Below, piece after piece: positions 18,893 through 27,677 of a stretch of DNA of 64,000 nucleotides. Origin of the DNA: Paraburkholderia sp. PREW-6R (GTDB lineage: Bacteria; Pseudomonadota; Gammaproteobacteria; Burkholderiales; Burkholderiaceae); the NCBI RefSeq assembly GCF_039621805.1, contig NZ_CP155076.1:124001-188000 (forward strand), written 5' to 3'. The notes under the pieces are model-generated. The model saw only the letters and a program-made list of their open reading frames with translations, was not told the DNA's origin and ran no database searches. The position numbers and the translations under genes are program-made. Each line of letters opens with the position of its first letter. Position 1 is the first letter of the stretch.

Positions 18893-19105
18893 TCAGTCAG
18901 GCCCGAGCGAGGGTAGCCATACCAGAATTGCCTCGGGAATGCACGCCAGTAATGTGGCCGCCAGTATCGCGAATGCGATTACTGCGATTGCCAGAAAGGT
19001 GAACATGACTTTGCGGTGGTGCCCATGAGGGTCGACTGACAGACATGCGTAACAGAAATCCGCAGTCAGGCTCACCGGTCGTTTGCAGTCGGAGCAGTAT
19101 GGCAT
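18893..19105 (-). CDS. Small zinc-ribbon membrane protein (copy 1)
   Basis: 70 residues. The N-terminal double-CxxC zinc ribbon (CSDCKRPV, then DFCYACLSVDPHGHHRK) is followed by one or two membrane segments (VMFTFLAIAVIAFAILAATLLA). The start ATG at 19105 has GAAGAG upstream. It is clearly paralogous to the gene 37 bases upstream (19142-19411): both share Cys-x2-Cys-x-RPV, a Cys-Tyr-x-Cys pair, S-x-DP, His-x-Arg and a membrane tail. The role is unknown; the ribbon should face the cytoplasm. The two genes probably form a small operon. Confidence 0.68.
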   Translation of the reverse strand: MPYCSDCKRPVSLTADFCYACLSVDPHGHHRKVMFTFLAIAVIAFAILAATLLACIPEAILVWLPSLGPD

Positions 19106-19141
19106 CAGTCTCTTCAGGCGGAAGTATCGACAGGGCGCGTT

Positions 19142-19411
19142 TCAGTTCCGAAGGAAATCTGGAACGAGTTCAGTGGGCAATATCACTGGTAGCCAGGCAA
19201 AAACCCACGCAAAGAAAAGTAGTGAAAGAATGACCAGCGCTGAGCCAGCGAGGAAACGCATCGTAGCTCGAACACGGCGGTGCAGGTTGCGTTGGTGACT
19301 TAGCGGATCTCTGGACTGGCAGCTATAACAGTAGGTGGCATTGTTTGCCACGGGTCGCGCACAGTCGCAACATTCGGCCAGATGGCGCAACGTCTCCATG
19401 TCGTTATGCAT
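19142..19411 (-). CDS. Small zinc-ribbon membrane protein (copy 2)
   Basis: 89 residues; paralogue of 18893-19105. The zinc ribbon CCDCARPVANNATYCYSCQS and DPLSHQRN are followed by a basic linker and hydrophobic segments (MRFLAGSALVILSLLFFAWV). The start at 19411 (MHNDMETLRHL) has a GAGAG-type SD; an ATG at 19399 is the alternative. It is the upstream member of the tandem pair and differs mainly by a longer N-terminus and linker. Function unknown. Confidence 0.68.
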   Translation of the reverse strand: MHNDMETLRHLAECCDCARPVANNATYCYSCQSRDPLSHQRNLHRRVRATMRFLAGSALVILSLLFFAWVFAWLPVILPTELVPDFLRN

Positions 19412-20084
19412 GATTATTAGTCTCTCCGGTTTTGCCGGATACTGTAAAGCGCATGAGTGGTGCGGATGGCATCAGCCAGGCGTTCAAGACCGGCGTTTTT
19501 GCCGGGACGCAAATGTTAGCAGGTCCCAAAAAATAGTGTAAGAGCGCTCGTTCGCCATCGTGACCAGACGATGTTGTGTCTCGGCAAGGTGTCCAACGCA
19601 GATAGCACACTGAAAATGGGAATATCGCGATCCATGTGCCGTTTCTTCGCGCGGTGACTGAGTCCGGCGCGTGGCGCCTTTCATGCCGGAAAAGGCTCCT
19701 CCCCGTTCAGTAAAACGAACGAATTTTCGCTAGCAAGAGGAGGGCAGACACTTTCGTATTTGCGGGTCAGATCTGTAGCCCTGTTTGACCGATCATACCT
19801 CTTTGCTGCCTGAATTCGGCGGTGGTCGCCCTACCACTCCTGCTTCAGTTCGGGCATATCGCTCAGATCCCTGCAGCCTCAACGGCACGCATATGGAAAT
19901 ACTCGCGGCTGCCGTATGTGCAGCTTCAGGAGAGGCGTGATACATCGCGTGATCAGCCGGGTCTGAACGCCTTCGCGGTGGGTCACTGAAATCCGCTGCC
20001 TGGACATCAGCATGGCGAGCGACGTGTTGTCCGGGAGAGAATGGTTAGCCGATCGTCAACAGGACGCACGCGTCGGAGATACGG
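19412..20084. other. Intergenic region, nothing clear
   Basis: About 0.67 kb with no supported ORF. The part next to 19411 is the promoter side of the zinc-ribbon pair (for example the A-rich CCCAAAAAATAGTG near 19526). Confidence 0.4.
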
Positions 20085-20270
20085 TTACACCCTGAAGATC
20101 CGATCAACAAGCCGATGGGCGCGCCGCTGCATTTCCTCCTGTCTTCGTGCGCGTTCTTCGGCCTTGCGCAATAGTTCCTCTGCTGCAAGCCTGCCTGCCA
20201 GTTGCTGTTCCTGCTCAAAAAGTCTTACTTCGTCGGAAATGCGTTGCAGATACCAGTCAAGATCGTCCAT
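20085..20270 (-). CDS. Small coiled-coil protein
   Basis: 61 residues, almost entirely one charged helix (RISDEVRLFEQEQQLAGRLA, then EELLRKAEERARRQEEMQRR). The ATG at 20270 has a strong SD (GGAGGAGG). The heptad-like spacing of Leu and Ala suggests a coiled coil. No known family; it may be a partner or scaffold peptide. The good start makes a real gene likely. Confidence 0.55.
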   Translation of the reverse strand: MDDLDWYLQRISDEVRLFEQEQQLAGRLAAEELLRKAEERARRQEEMQRRAHRLVDRIFRV

Positions 20271-20315
20271 TGCGCCTCCTCCAGAGTTATGGTCGATAGA
20301 ATTATTTTTGTAGGG

Positions 20316-20504
20316 TCAGTCTGCGGTGATTGCGCCATACTGGCGTTCAGCGGTATGCAGACTTCCAAGCGAACCGAGAACAGCTTTCTTCATCAAGCGA
20401 AAAAGATGCGCGTGTCCTTCAGGAGTGACACGCGCAAACCGAGAGCATCGAGGCACATCAGGTACGAAGTCAGATGCAATTTCGCGTTGCGTCGGATCCG
20501 TCAT
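20316..20504 (-). CDS. Small hypothetical protein
   Basis: 62 residues (starts MTDPTQREIASDFVPDVP) ending 45 bases before the coiled-coil gene on the same strand, so they could be co-transcribed. SD is weak and no domain is recognised. Plausible but unproven. Confidence 0.35.
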   Translation of the reverse strand: MTDPTQREIASDFVPDVPRCSRFARVTPEGHAHLFRLMKKAVLGSLGSLHTAERQYGAITAD

Positions 20505-21101
20505 TCAAGATTAGAAGTTGGAAGACATGCTTGCCGTGAGCAGTTGTGAGCATTCCTGGCTGGCCTTGGTCGCTGGCGTTGACCTGGCCATCGGCTTTGT
20601 TCCTGCCGCGTTCAGCAGCAAGGGTTCGCAGGCGCGGCTCTGCGGTCGGAAGCTGTCGGATCAAGTCGCACCGGAGCGCAGCATGGTGTGCACGTCAATC
20701 GCCTGCTAGGGACGCAGCGGGAAGAAGATATGGTTCACTCCGGATGTCGTCTGATGAAACGTATGTGCAGACGCTGCCTATCGCAATAACGTGCAGCGTT
20801 AGGCGATCGCGTCGCCCGCTTTCAGGAGGCGGGAGCGAGTTAGCCTTGATATCGTCAAAGCGCTCAACAAATCAGCATGCCGGTCACCGAGACAGTCGGC
20901 CCGCTGGCAGGGTCGAGCGTGCGTGCTTTCCCGGCGCCGCCAGTTAGCCACGCAGCGTTGCAGACTCTGCTGCCTGTTGCATGGCAGTAGCTAGCTGGCA
21001 GTGGCTAGCTGGCAGTGGCTAGCTGGCAGTGGCGGTCCTGACTGCAAACCAAGGCTTACAGGCAAGCGCCCGGCAGCACTTATCCCTGGGGGATTGTCCG
21101 G
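20505..21101. other. Intergenic region with a short tandem repeat
   Basis: No convincing gene. A 14-bp tandem repeat lies at 20983-21034. Short frames here show no domain. Confidence 0.4.
20983..21034. repeat. 14-bp tandem repeat, about 3.7 copies
   Basis: Unit GGCAGTGGCTAGCT. The first copy differs by one base (GGCAGTAGCTAGCT), and the last is partial. The centre of each unit contains AGCTAGCT-like symmetry. Confidence 0.85.
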
Positions 21102-21446
21102 CTAACCGGAACGCATGCCCGACTCCAGCTGTTCTCGTTCGTTGCCCTCGGCCAGTATGGCATGGGTGAGCGGGCGGTCCCGCTCAGACAGGCCGATGTA
21201 CTGGTCGATGTAGCGCTCGACGGTATAACAGCTCTTGACTATCGCATCGAATTCGTTTGAAAAAGGTCGTCCGCCTGAATCGCCAAGCGTGAAGGAGCCG
21301 AGAAAGGCAAGGTGGTCCGGCTTCTGTATTCGCACGTCACAACGAAGGGGCGTGCTACCGCGTCCCCCATCAATGCGCATACCTGAGGCGCAACGCGGTT
21401 GCAGATATATTCCAAACCCTCGGTAACAGAAAAATCGCTCAACCAT
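21102..21446 (-). CDS. Hypothetical protein, FRGF-type pair (copy 1)
   Basis: 114 residues from an ATG with SD GAGGGA. Clearly paralogous to the gene just upstream (21591-21887): both open with an aromatic-Tyr/Phe-x-Arg-Gly-Phe-x-Ile motif (FCYRGFGIYLQP here), have a CDVRIQKP-type strand, and end with PFSNEFDAIVKSCYTVERYI. The pattern suggests a small alpha+beta domain with beta strands followed by a long helix. No signal peptide or catalytic motif. Function unknown. Confidence 0.62.
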   Translation of the reverse strand: MVERFFCYRGFGIYLQPRCASGMRIDGGRGSTPLRCDVRIQKPDHLAFLGSFTLGDSGGRPFSNEFDAIVKSCYTVERYIDQYIGLSERDRPLTHAILAEGNEREQLESGMRSG

Positions 21447-21590
21447 GATTTTTCTCCCTCAAGTTGAGGCAGGGGAATCAGCATCACAGGCCGGCAGCCG
21501 CTGCAAATTGGCCCGCCAGAGGCTGATGGCGTTTCGCCGCGTGAGCATGCCTTGAGGCGCGGAACCTCAGACTCAACGCCTGGCGGAAAT

Positions 21591-21887
21591 TCAGGTGGCA
21601 GGTTCCCACTCGCGCTGCGCGGTGTTGCGATGGCAGTGCTCGTTGATCCGGCGCTCCGCCGCGTAACAGCCGTACAGGGCGGCCTCGAATTCGTCTGTGA
21701 ACGGCTCACTTCCGTTGTAGTCGAATGTCATCACATCGAGGCGAAGCTGTGAACCGTTTGGACGGATACAGATATGGCAACGATAGCGGGGCGCGGCCGG
21801 CACCATTGCGTCGATGTCCCGTTCTTCGACCAGGGAGATGTGAAGAGCGATTTCGAAGCCGCGGAAACTGTAATAACGGTAGCCCAT
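21591..21887 (-). CDS. Hypothetical protein, FRGF-type pair (copy 2)
   Basis: 98 residues; start ATG 21887 with SD AAGGA. Shares YSFRGFEIALHI, CHICIRPNGS and PFTDEFEAALYGCYAAERRI with the downstream paralogue 144 bases away. Both genes lie in the same direction and probably form one unit from a tandem duplication. Family not recognised; no enzymatic motif visible. Confidence 0.64.
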   Translation of the reverse strand: MGYRYYSFRGFEIALHISLVEERDIDAMVPAAPRYRCHICIRPNGSQLRLDVMTFDYNGSEPFTDEFEAALYGCYAAERRINEHCHRNTAQREWEPAT

Positions 21888-22805
21888 GGTGCAAGTTCCT
21901 TATACTGCAATGTCTTCAAAATACGCTGCTGCGACGAGGATTGCCGTTAGCGTGCGTGATTGACCCTTTTTTAAGCTCGCGGGGTCATGCGACCCATGCC
22001 TGGCTTTGATTAAACGTCTCGCCAGCTCGCAAGTCGGCGCTATCCCGCGGTCTCTAAGCTGATGTGGCGAGAGAGAGCCGGGTGCTCCCGGCCGTTGTGA
22101 TATCGCTCGCAAGGCGAGCGGCCGGAACGATTCGCAGTTACTGATCGGCTGCCTGACCACGAGTGCACGAGCGCCTTTCGGGCCTGCACGTCGGGCGGCC
22201 GGACCGCTCATCAAGCCTCTGAAGTGGTAGTTTCCGTCTCGCTCAACGAGCCTCGAAGCGGGGTTTCTCACAGGAAACGTTGCTTTGGCGGAGCGACGGT
22301 CCTCAACCCGGCCGACGCCGTTCGAGGCGCTGCCGGCAAGGTTGCCTGCTGGACGCCGGCTGTCTGCAGCGACCCCCGTCGCTATCACGCCGGCCGCCGG
22401 GTACGAGGCTGCGGGCTCGCGACGATGCATCGATGGCCCGCAACTGCGGCGGGCCGGATGTCTGTAACGCTTGAGGAGGGTAGACGGGTAACGGCATCGT
22501 CTGGCCGGTTGTTCTCCAGAAGCCGGCAAGGAGGCGCTGGAGGCCTCTCCGGTTGCCCTGTACGGCACGTGGCAGTGTCCAGGGCGAGGTTTGCCAGCTG
22601 GAGGCTTATGCTGGTCGAGAGGTCACACCAGTTCGATGGGCTGGTTGCTGCAGGTCGCAACATCCGTTCAGGCGTGCAGGGAGTCGGGACACCGCAGATC
22701 GTCGGTGGGCAACGCTGTCAGGCAAACTTGCGGTGATAAAAACCTCGTCATTGCCAAGACCGTCCTGGACTGTCTGCACAGGGCCCGAATTCTGGAAGGG
22801 GCCGG

Positions 22806-23042
22806 ATGAATCGTGGAGTTGTCATGAAATCTGTTCCAAACCGTCCAATGCTGCACGATGACGCAGACCGCGAGATCGGCGCTCGATGCTCAATAGCAAT
22901 CTCGGCCTGCATTGACATGACGGATGCCGCGGTCGTTATCGGGGTAACGGAGCAGCTCCATACCCGTACGCGAGCCCCTTCTATGCTTCACGCTGTCTCG
23001 ACCATGGTTGTTGCAGGGGCGGTCGGAGATTCGCGACATTGA
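22806..23042 (+). CDS. Doubtful small ORF
   Basis: 78 codons; the ATG at 22806 follows GGAAGGGG at usable spacing, with an in-frame ATG at 22824 as alternative. The sequence (ADREIGARCSIAISACIDMT, then VVIGVTEQL) has no recognised domain. Listed only because of the SD-like sequence. Confidence 0.2.
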   Translation: MNRGVVMKSVPNRPMLHDDADREIGARCSIAISACIDMTDAAVVIGVTEQLHTRTRAPSMLHAVSTMVVAGAVGDSRH

Positions 23043-23903
23043 ACCAGACGTGATCTGTGACCGTCGCATGCCGTCATGTCGTGATTCGCGTCGGCCACTC
23101 AAGACCCCATGAGGATGAGTAGTCGCATCCATGCGACTCAGCAGGCAGGCGACGCCGGCAGTGCATGGTGCCGGGAAGCGTAGCAACAGTGCAGACGCAG
23201 CATGTGTACCGGGCAAATGGGGGAGGCCACTTCGACGCGCCGGGCGCAGCCAAGCCGCGGATTGCACCGCAGGTGCTTCCCGGACAAGGTCTTACTCAGC
23301 GCCGCAACGCGCTGGTGAGAATGCCTCACGCCCGCGACGCGTCCGGGCGGCTTGTGAAAATATTGCCGCAGGCGGCTCGGGAATGCTCTGGACCGGCCGG
23401 CCTTCCTGTCAGGCGAGCCTTGCGTACCTTGTGGCCCCAGTGCCATGCATCCAGACATTGCCTGGGTTGCGCAGCGGTCGCCCGCGACATGCCGGTCGAT
23501 GTGATGGGGGGATTATCGGCACTCTCGCTGCCGTCACCCCGGTATGCGTGCGGGCGGGCCGGGCGACGTTTGCCCCGGGGGGCTATTACGGCGCCCGCGT
23601 TGCGGGCCACCGCGATGCCTGACACAGGGGCCGGGGCGCACGCAAGGAAGTCAAGATGCCCTCGCTATCCACATGTCCGCGTCTGGAAAGATTCGGCGCG
23701 TGGACTGTGTGGCCATCCCAAAAAGAACGGTATGCCACGTCGCGCCCCTCGATGTCATGAATGATCACGTGACAGTAAAGCAAAGATCGCTAGGATGCCT
23801 GTTTGCGGTCGGTGGTGTTCGTCGCGCAGGTGGGCTGCGCTATGAACACCCTGGCCGCGTCGTCACGCACCTTGTCTCCTTCAGTGACCCATTCACTGAA
23901 TTC

Positions 23904-23934
23904 GCCCGTCCGGTCAGCCGGACGGGCTCTTTCT
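23904..23934 (+). terminator. Strong intrinsic terminator with no evident gene
   Basis: Perfect 10-bp stem GCCCGTCCGG/CCGGACGGGC, loop TCAG, then TCTTTCTC. No protein gene ends in the 800 bases before it, so a small RNA is a candidate. Confidence 0.75.
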
Positions 23935-24246
23935 CAATTTTGGCCGGTGACTCCACCAATCCGGGCGCGAAGGCTCACGAACCTGCTGGGCCCATGGGGC
24001 CGGGTGATCGGGTTACAGGCAGGAATGGATGCGAGGCCCGACAGTACAGGGCACGGCGAAAATCGGGATGCGGGAGAAAACTTTCTGATGATCATCGCCT
24101 CAAATGCGTGAATCAACGAGTTAGCGCTTAACGGTGCAGGCCGGACGGCCCCGGTTACGTATCGTTGTGTGCGACGAAAACGGGCGGGTCAGGGCGGTGA
24201 TGCAATCGCTAGCCACGGTTGGCCGGGTAAGCAGGGAAGCAAGCGG

Positions 24247-24591
24247 ATGATGGAGAAAATGACGGATATTCGGGACCTGAAAAAGCAGCTGGGTCACCTG
24301 AACCTGCTGATCGCCGAAGCAAAGGAAAAGGAAAAGGCGGCCGCACTGGCAGCCTTCAGATTACAGGTCGAGGAATATGGGATTACGGAACTCGAACTGC
24401 TCAGGGGGCTCGGCTTTATCAAGATGCGTGCGAAGACCGGTGGCTCCGAGTACTACGATCCCGACACCGGTCGTCGCTGGTCGGGCAAGGGACGCATGCC
24501 TAACTGGCTGAAGGGCAGGAATCCGGAGGATTACCGGATTGTCCCGACGGCGAAGCCCTGGTGGCCGGAACGGGAGTCTGCAGGCTCATGA
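24247..24591 (+). CDS. H-NS-like nucleoid protein (first copy)
   Basis: 114 residues if started at ATG 24247 (SD GGGAAG); ATGs at 24250 and 24259 are close alternatives. The N-terminal half is a charged coiled-coil oligomerisation region (DLKKQLGHLNLLIAEAKEKE). The C-terminal DNA-binding domain has the H-NS core YYDPDTGRRWSGKGRMPNWL, where the SGKGRMP loop contacts the minor groove of AT-rich DNA. Such proteins silence horizontally acquired genes. A shorter, divergent copy lies at 62104. Its placement within an accessory region suggests an island-borne xenogeneic silencer, but this is inference. Confidence 0.9.
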   Translation: MMEKMTDIRDLKKQLGHLNLLIAEAKEKEKAAALAAFRLQVEEYGITELELLRGLGFIKMRAKTGGSEYYDPDTGRRWSGKGRMPNWLKGRNPEDYRIVPTAKPWWPERESAGS

Positions 24592-24860
24592 GGAGGGGCG
24601 TCCATTATGGACTTTCCGGCCGCTTTGCGCGGGCGAAAACATATGCGTAAGCAGTGCGGCACAGGGAATCAGGAGTAAGTGGGCGGCGACCCTGATGCGG
24701 GTGCACGATCTGCGTCGATGACTCTGGTTCGTCGCACGCGTAAGACATCTGCTCCATTCGCTGGTCGCGCCGGACAGCAGACTTCCTGAACTGTATGGCA
24801 TATGGCCCCCCGCTGTCGCCGCCCCGCGGCAATAATAACTTTTGAAGTGCCCGTTTTCAG

Positions 24861-25358
24861 ATGCCACGCTCCTCGAAACCGCGCCGTACGCACCGTCACC
24901 CATCGGCGCGCGCTCCTCTTAGCCGCACCTTGCTGCTGCCGTTATCAGCGGCCGTGGCACGCGAACAATCGCTGGAGAATCATCTGTCGCTAGCCTCGCT
25001 GCGCGCCGGCCACGCGAGTGTCGACGTGATGGCGCGCCTGTTCAATGCGATCGGCACCGCACGTTGCCTTCATGAGGCGGATCACGGGCGGGACGCTGCC
25101 GAGCGAGCAGACTTTGACCGTGCCTGGCAGGTTCTCCTTGAACGGTCACGAAACGGACGCAACGCGAGTCTGGTCGTCACTGAAGAAGACTTCCGCTTAC
25201 TGGCGAGACTCGTCTCGCTGCACGATGAGCAGATGACTATAACGCCCCTTCACCGGCTGCTGGCCGCTCGCATGCGGTTTAACGAGTCGCTTCGTCAGAC
25301 TTTGAAACCGGCGCCGCCAGCGGCTGACGAGGCCGGCGCCCCGGACACCGCGGGTTGA
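24861..25358 (+). CDS. Hypothetical helical protein
   Basis: 165 residues, soluble and mostly helical: NHLSLASLRAGHASVDVMAR, LFNAIGTARCLHEADHGR, FDRAWQVLLERSRNGRN and EEDFRLLARLVSLHDEQM. The N-terminal 30 residues are basic and proline-rich, so the true start may be internal. No SD is seen at 24861. It forms a plus-strand cluster with the H-NS-like gene and the next ORF. Family not recognised; a regulatory or accessory role cannot be assigned. Confidence 0.6.
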   Translation: MPRSSKPRRTHRHPSARAPLSRTLLLPLSAAVAREQSLENHLSLASLRAGHASVDVMARLFNAIGTARCLHEADHGRDAAERADFDRAWQVLLERSRNGRNASLVVTEEDFRLLARLVSLHDEQMTITPLHRLLAARMRFNESLRQTLKPAPPAADEAGAPDTAG

Positions 25359-25434
25359 TGGAGATGGCGCCGGTAATGCGAGGGCGGATGGCCGGGTGTC
25401 CGGACCAACGGGACGGACAGGGTGGGAGAAAGTA

Positions 25435-25902
25435 ATGCAGTCCAGAAGTGCATTTTGTTGTGCAGTCAGGAGTGGCGTTGAGACAGTCTTCGCTGTGCTG
25501 CCTGGCGGTCGTCTGACGCCACAGGACAGGCAGTTCCTGCTTGGCCATATCATGACTATTCTTGAGGAGCTTTCCCGGGAGTTCGACGGCAAGCCGCCGA
25601 CGGTGAAGCAGTCGCGTATCGGTCCGTGGCAGCGCTGTGCAATATCTGCAGCTGATCCGATGGACTTCGTGAGCCCGGACATGCTGATCGACGACTATCG
25701 GAAGCGCATTGAGACCGTGGCCGCCTTGTGGAAGGACGAAATGGCGCGCAGGTGGCCGCGACGCAAACAGTTCGCAATGACGATGCGCGAGCAGCTCTAT
25801 GAACAGGACAACGACCGCTGGCGGGCGTATGCCGCCTGGATGCGTCGCACGTTGCCGTGGTTTGGACGGGAGGCTGGCAAGCGCCTACATGCTGGCGGAT
25901 GA
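25435..25902 (+). CDS. Hypothetical protein, Trp/Arg-rich C-terminus
   Basis: 155 residues from the ATG at 25435 (GGGAG upstream); a GTG at 25396 is possible. Helical, with GGRLTPQDRQFLLGHIMTIL and DDYRKRIETVAALWKDEM, and an aromatic, basic end (RWRAYAAWMRRTLPWFGRE). No signal peptide, membrane segment or known motif. It follows the previous gene by 76 bases and is probably co-transcribed. Confidence 0.58.
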   Translation: MQSRSAFCCAVRSGVETVFAVLPGGRLTPQDRQFLLGHIMTILEELSREFDGKPPTVKQSRIGPWQRCAISAADPMDFVSPDMLIDDYRKRIETVAALWKDEMARRWPRRKQFAMTMREQLYEQDNDRWRAYAAWMRRTLPWFGREAGKRLHAGG

Positions 25903-25938
25903 AATGCACTGGCGCATACGGCCGGAAGGCTTGGAAAA

Positions 25939-26223
25939 ATGACTGCACGGTCGCGCCGATTGCTGAAAACTGTCCTGCGGGCTTTAGTCTTTGCCGCACC
26001 ACGCAGGGATGCTGATCAGAGATATGACTCTGACATAGTCGACCTCGATGGGGCCGGGAATCCTGATACCCTAAATGCTCTTCGTTTGCTTATCTCACTG
26101 CAACCCGTTCCTGCTGCTCCGGTTTGCAAGTCGTCTGTTCTGTTCGGACGAGATATTTACGTGTTGGACCTGCCCGTCGTTAAGCTATACCGAGTCAGAC
26201 CAACGCTGCATGATCGGATTTGA
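25939..26223 (+). CDS. Small hypothetical protein
   Basis: 94 codons; the ATG follows GGAAGGCTTGG. The sequence includes LLKTVLRALVFAAPRRDAD and FGRDIYVLDLPVVKLYRV. It is 36 bases behind the preceding gene, so it may be the last gene of that cluster. No known domain. Confidence 0.36.
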   Translation: MTARSRRLLKTVLRALVFAAPRRDADQRYDSDIVDLDGAGNPDTLNALRLLISLQPVPAAPVCKSSVLFGRDIYVLDLPVVKLYRVRPTLHDRI

Positions 26224-26295
26224 AACGCCACGCGGCTCATGGCTGCCGTGCATGACCGAAGCGAGTCGTCCGGGACCGCTGTTTAGCCGCAACAG

Positions 26296-26960
26296 TTACG
26301 CGCAGCCAGCTGCTACCTGCTCATAGCGATGGAAAGCGTTCGCCAGTGCCATTTGTGCGTAAAGCCTGTCAGGTGGCTTCCTGCGCCTGTGCTGGTAACG
26401 CTGCGCCGATGTGGCAAGCGACTGTTGTGTACGCTCGATGTGCCCCTGTCCTTTCGATGACTGGTACCCCTGACGCACTGAACCCAGGCAGTGGTCGTTA
26501 ATGAGGACGATGTTGGCCTGCGATGATGCTTTCATGTCGTCCTCGATCACGGGTTCGGTCTCGAAGTGCAGCGCGCCGGCCGCTTCGTCAGGAATCAGAA
26601 AGCGGGAATGGCTGACTACGGCCAGGCGATCGCGAGCCGTTGACGCTCGCCGCCCGGGAGGGTTCCTGTGGTGGTAATGACGCAGTTGACACGCCGTCGA
26701 TGTGTCTCCAGATATGCGCGCGCGTTGTTTTGACGGCTGGCAGGCTGGGCATGCACGGGTCAGTAACATCGCGTATGTCCGGACCGGTATATGGATCGGT
26801 ATATGAACTGGCCAAGGCTGGTTATGTCTGCCCGCCATTCTGGATCTGGCAAACGGACGCAGCCTCGGCGCCCCAATCTCCCGGCGCATCACCATACAAG
26901 TGGTTCCAGGCAAAGCGCAGGGCATGCTGGCCGCGCGAGCCCGGGCGACGTTTAGTTGTT
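26296..26960 (-). pseudogene. Decayed type I secretion ABC transporter ATPase (HlyB-like)
   Basis: Pieces of an ATP-binding domain are spread over at least two reading frames on the minus strand, in the correct order. First comes MRREIG...PFARS (compare the family's LRRQIGVVLQ...LF.RSV). Next are TGTLPGGERQRLAIA (ABC signature), LIPDEAAGALHFETEPVIED (Walker B and D-loop region) and IVLINDHCLGSVRQ (H-loop, normally IAHRLSTVR). A tail SSKGQGHIERTQQSLA matches the usual DKGxIxExGTHxxLL. Shifts between the signature frame and the Walker B frame show it cannot encode an intact protein. No Walker A or membrane domain is recognisable upstream. It is a remnant of a protein or RTX-toxin export system. 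Confidence 0.7.
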
Positions 26961-27677
26961 ACACTCCGATCGAATTCGTAAATATCCAGGGCGGCCAAAC
27001 CAGAAATTCGCATCGAATCCAGATGCGACGTTCACCAGGAGCCATCGTGCTTCCGCGTGAGAGAACGCCTCAATCGAAAGCTTCGTCGCATCCCTTGAAC
27101 GCCGAGCGCATCTGTCAGGAGCGCGTACGAACCATCTTCCGTCTCGCGGTCATATCGGCGACTGGTGTGACGGCGACTCCGATTGGCAACGTCAGCAAAC
27201 CCTTTGCGCAGTTTTTCTTCTCCAGTCGAATCGGGGCCTCGAGCGTCCTGCATGAGTTCCCGACCTGGACACGGGCCCGGATCACATCCGGCTGTCGCCG
27301 CAGGGCATCAGATCAGGTTATCTCCTTCTGGATGCTCCCTTATCGCTGTCGAAGACTTCTGGGCCTGAAGATCAGATGTCGATGATTCAAAATCACAAAT
27401 GCTAATTTGGATTAAGTAATAAGCATGAAATAATAAAAAGTTCGGCTCTCCCAAGCCGTATTTAAGGCGTGAAAATACACAAATCTGTTGAAACGACAAT
27501 ACTTGGAGTGCGTGTTGCAGGGTGCCGACAGTCATCGATTTTTTGTAATCAAAAACGATGTCGTCATCAAAGTCTTTTGCTATCTTTCAAGCCGTTTCGT
27601 TGAAACAACAAATGAAGATTGGCATGGCAGCTGTTTGCCTTTGCGCCGTTTAATTCGCAAATCCGGAGAAAAATCCA
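26961..27677. other. Region between transporter remnant and porin, AT-rich leader
   Basis: No intact gene. The part to about 27350 may hold more of the decayed transporter (minus frames such as LTLPIGVAVTPVADM), but I cannot align it. From about 27380 to 27660 the DNA is conspicuously AT-rich (for example GAAATAATAAAAAG) and must contain the porin promoter and any operator; an H-NS-type silencer would bind such sequence. Confidence 0.45.

Larger units (their letters stand above)
21888..24246. other. 2.3-kb gene-poor stretch
   Basis: Many short GC-rich frames overlap on both strands with no domain and no good starts except the weak ORF at 22806. A strong plus-strand terminator lies at 23904-23934. 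The stretch looks like eroded accessory DNA or a small-RNA locus rather than protein-coding sequence. Confidence 0.35.

Noticed and set aside
22224..22736. 170-codon plus-strand ORF in the gene-poor stretch
   Set aside because: No SD, Arg/Gly/Cys-rich low-information sequence, and equally long frames on the opposite strand.
27032..27253. Possible extension of the decayed ABC transporter towards its membrane domain or Walker A
   Set aside because: A few residues look suggestive, but no Walker A (GxxGxGKS) or helix pattern can be aligned without special pleading.
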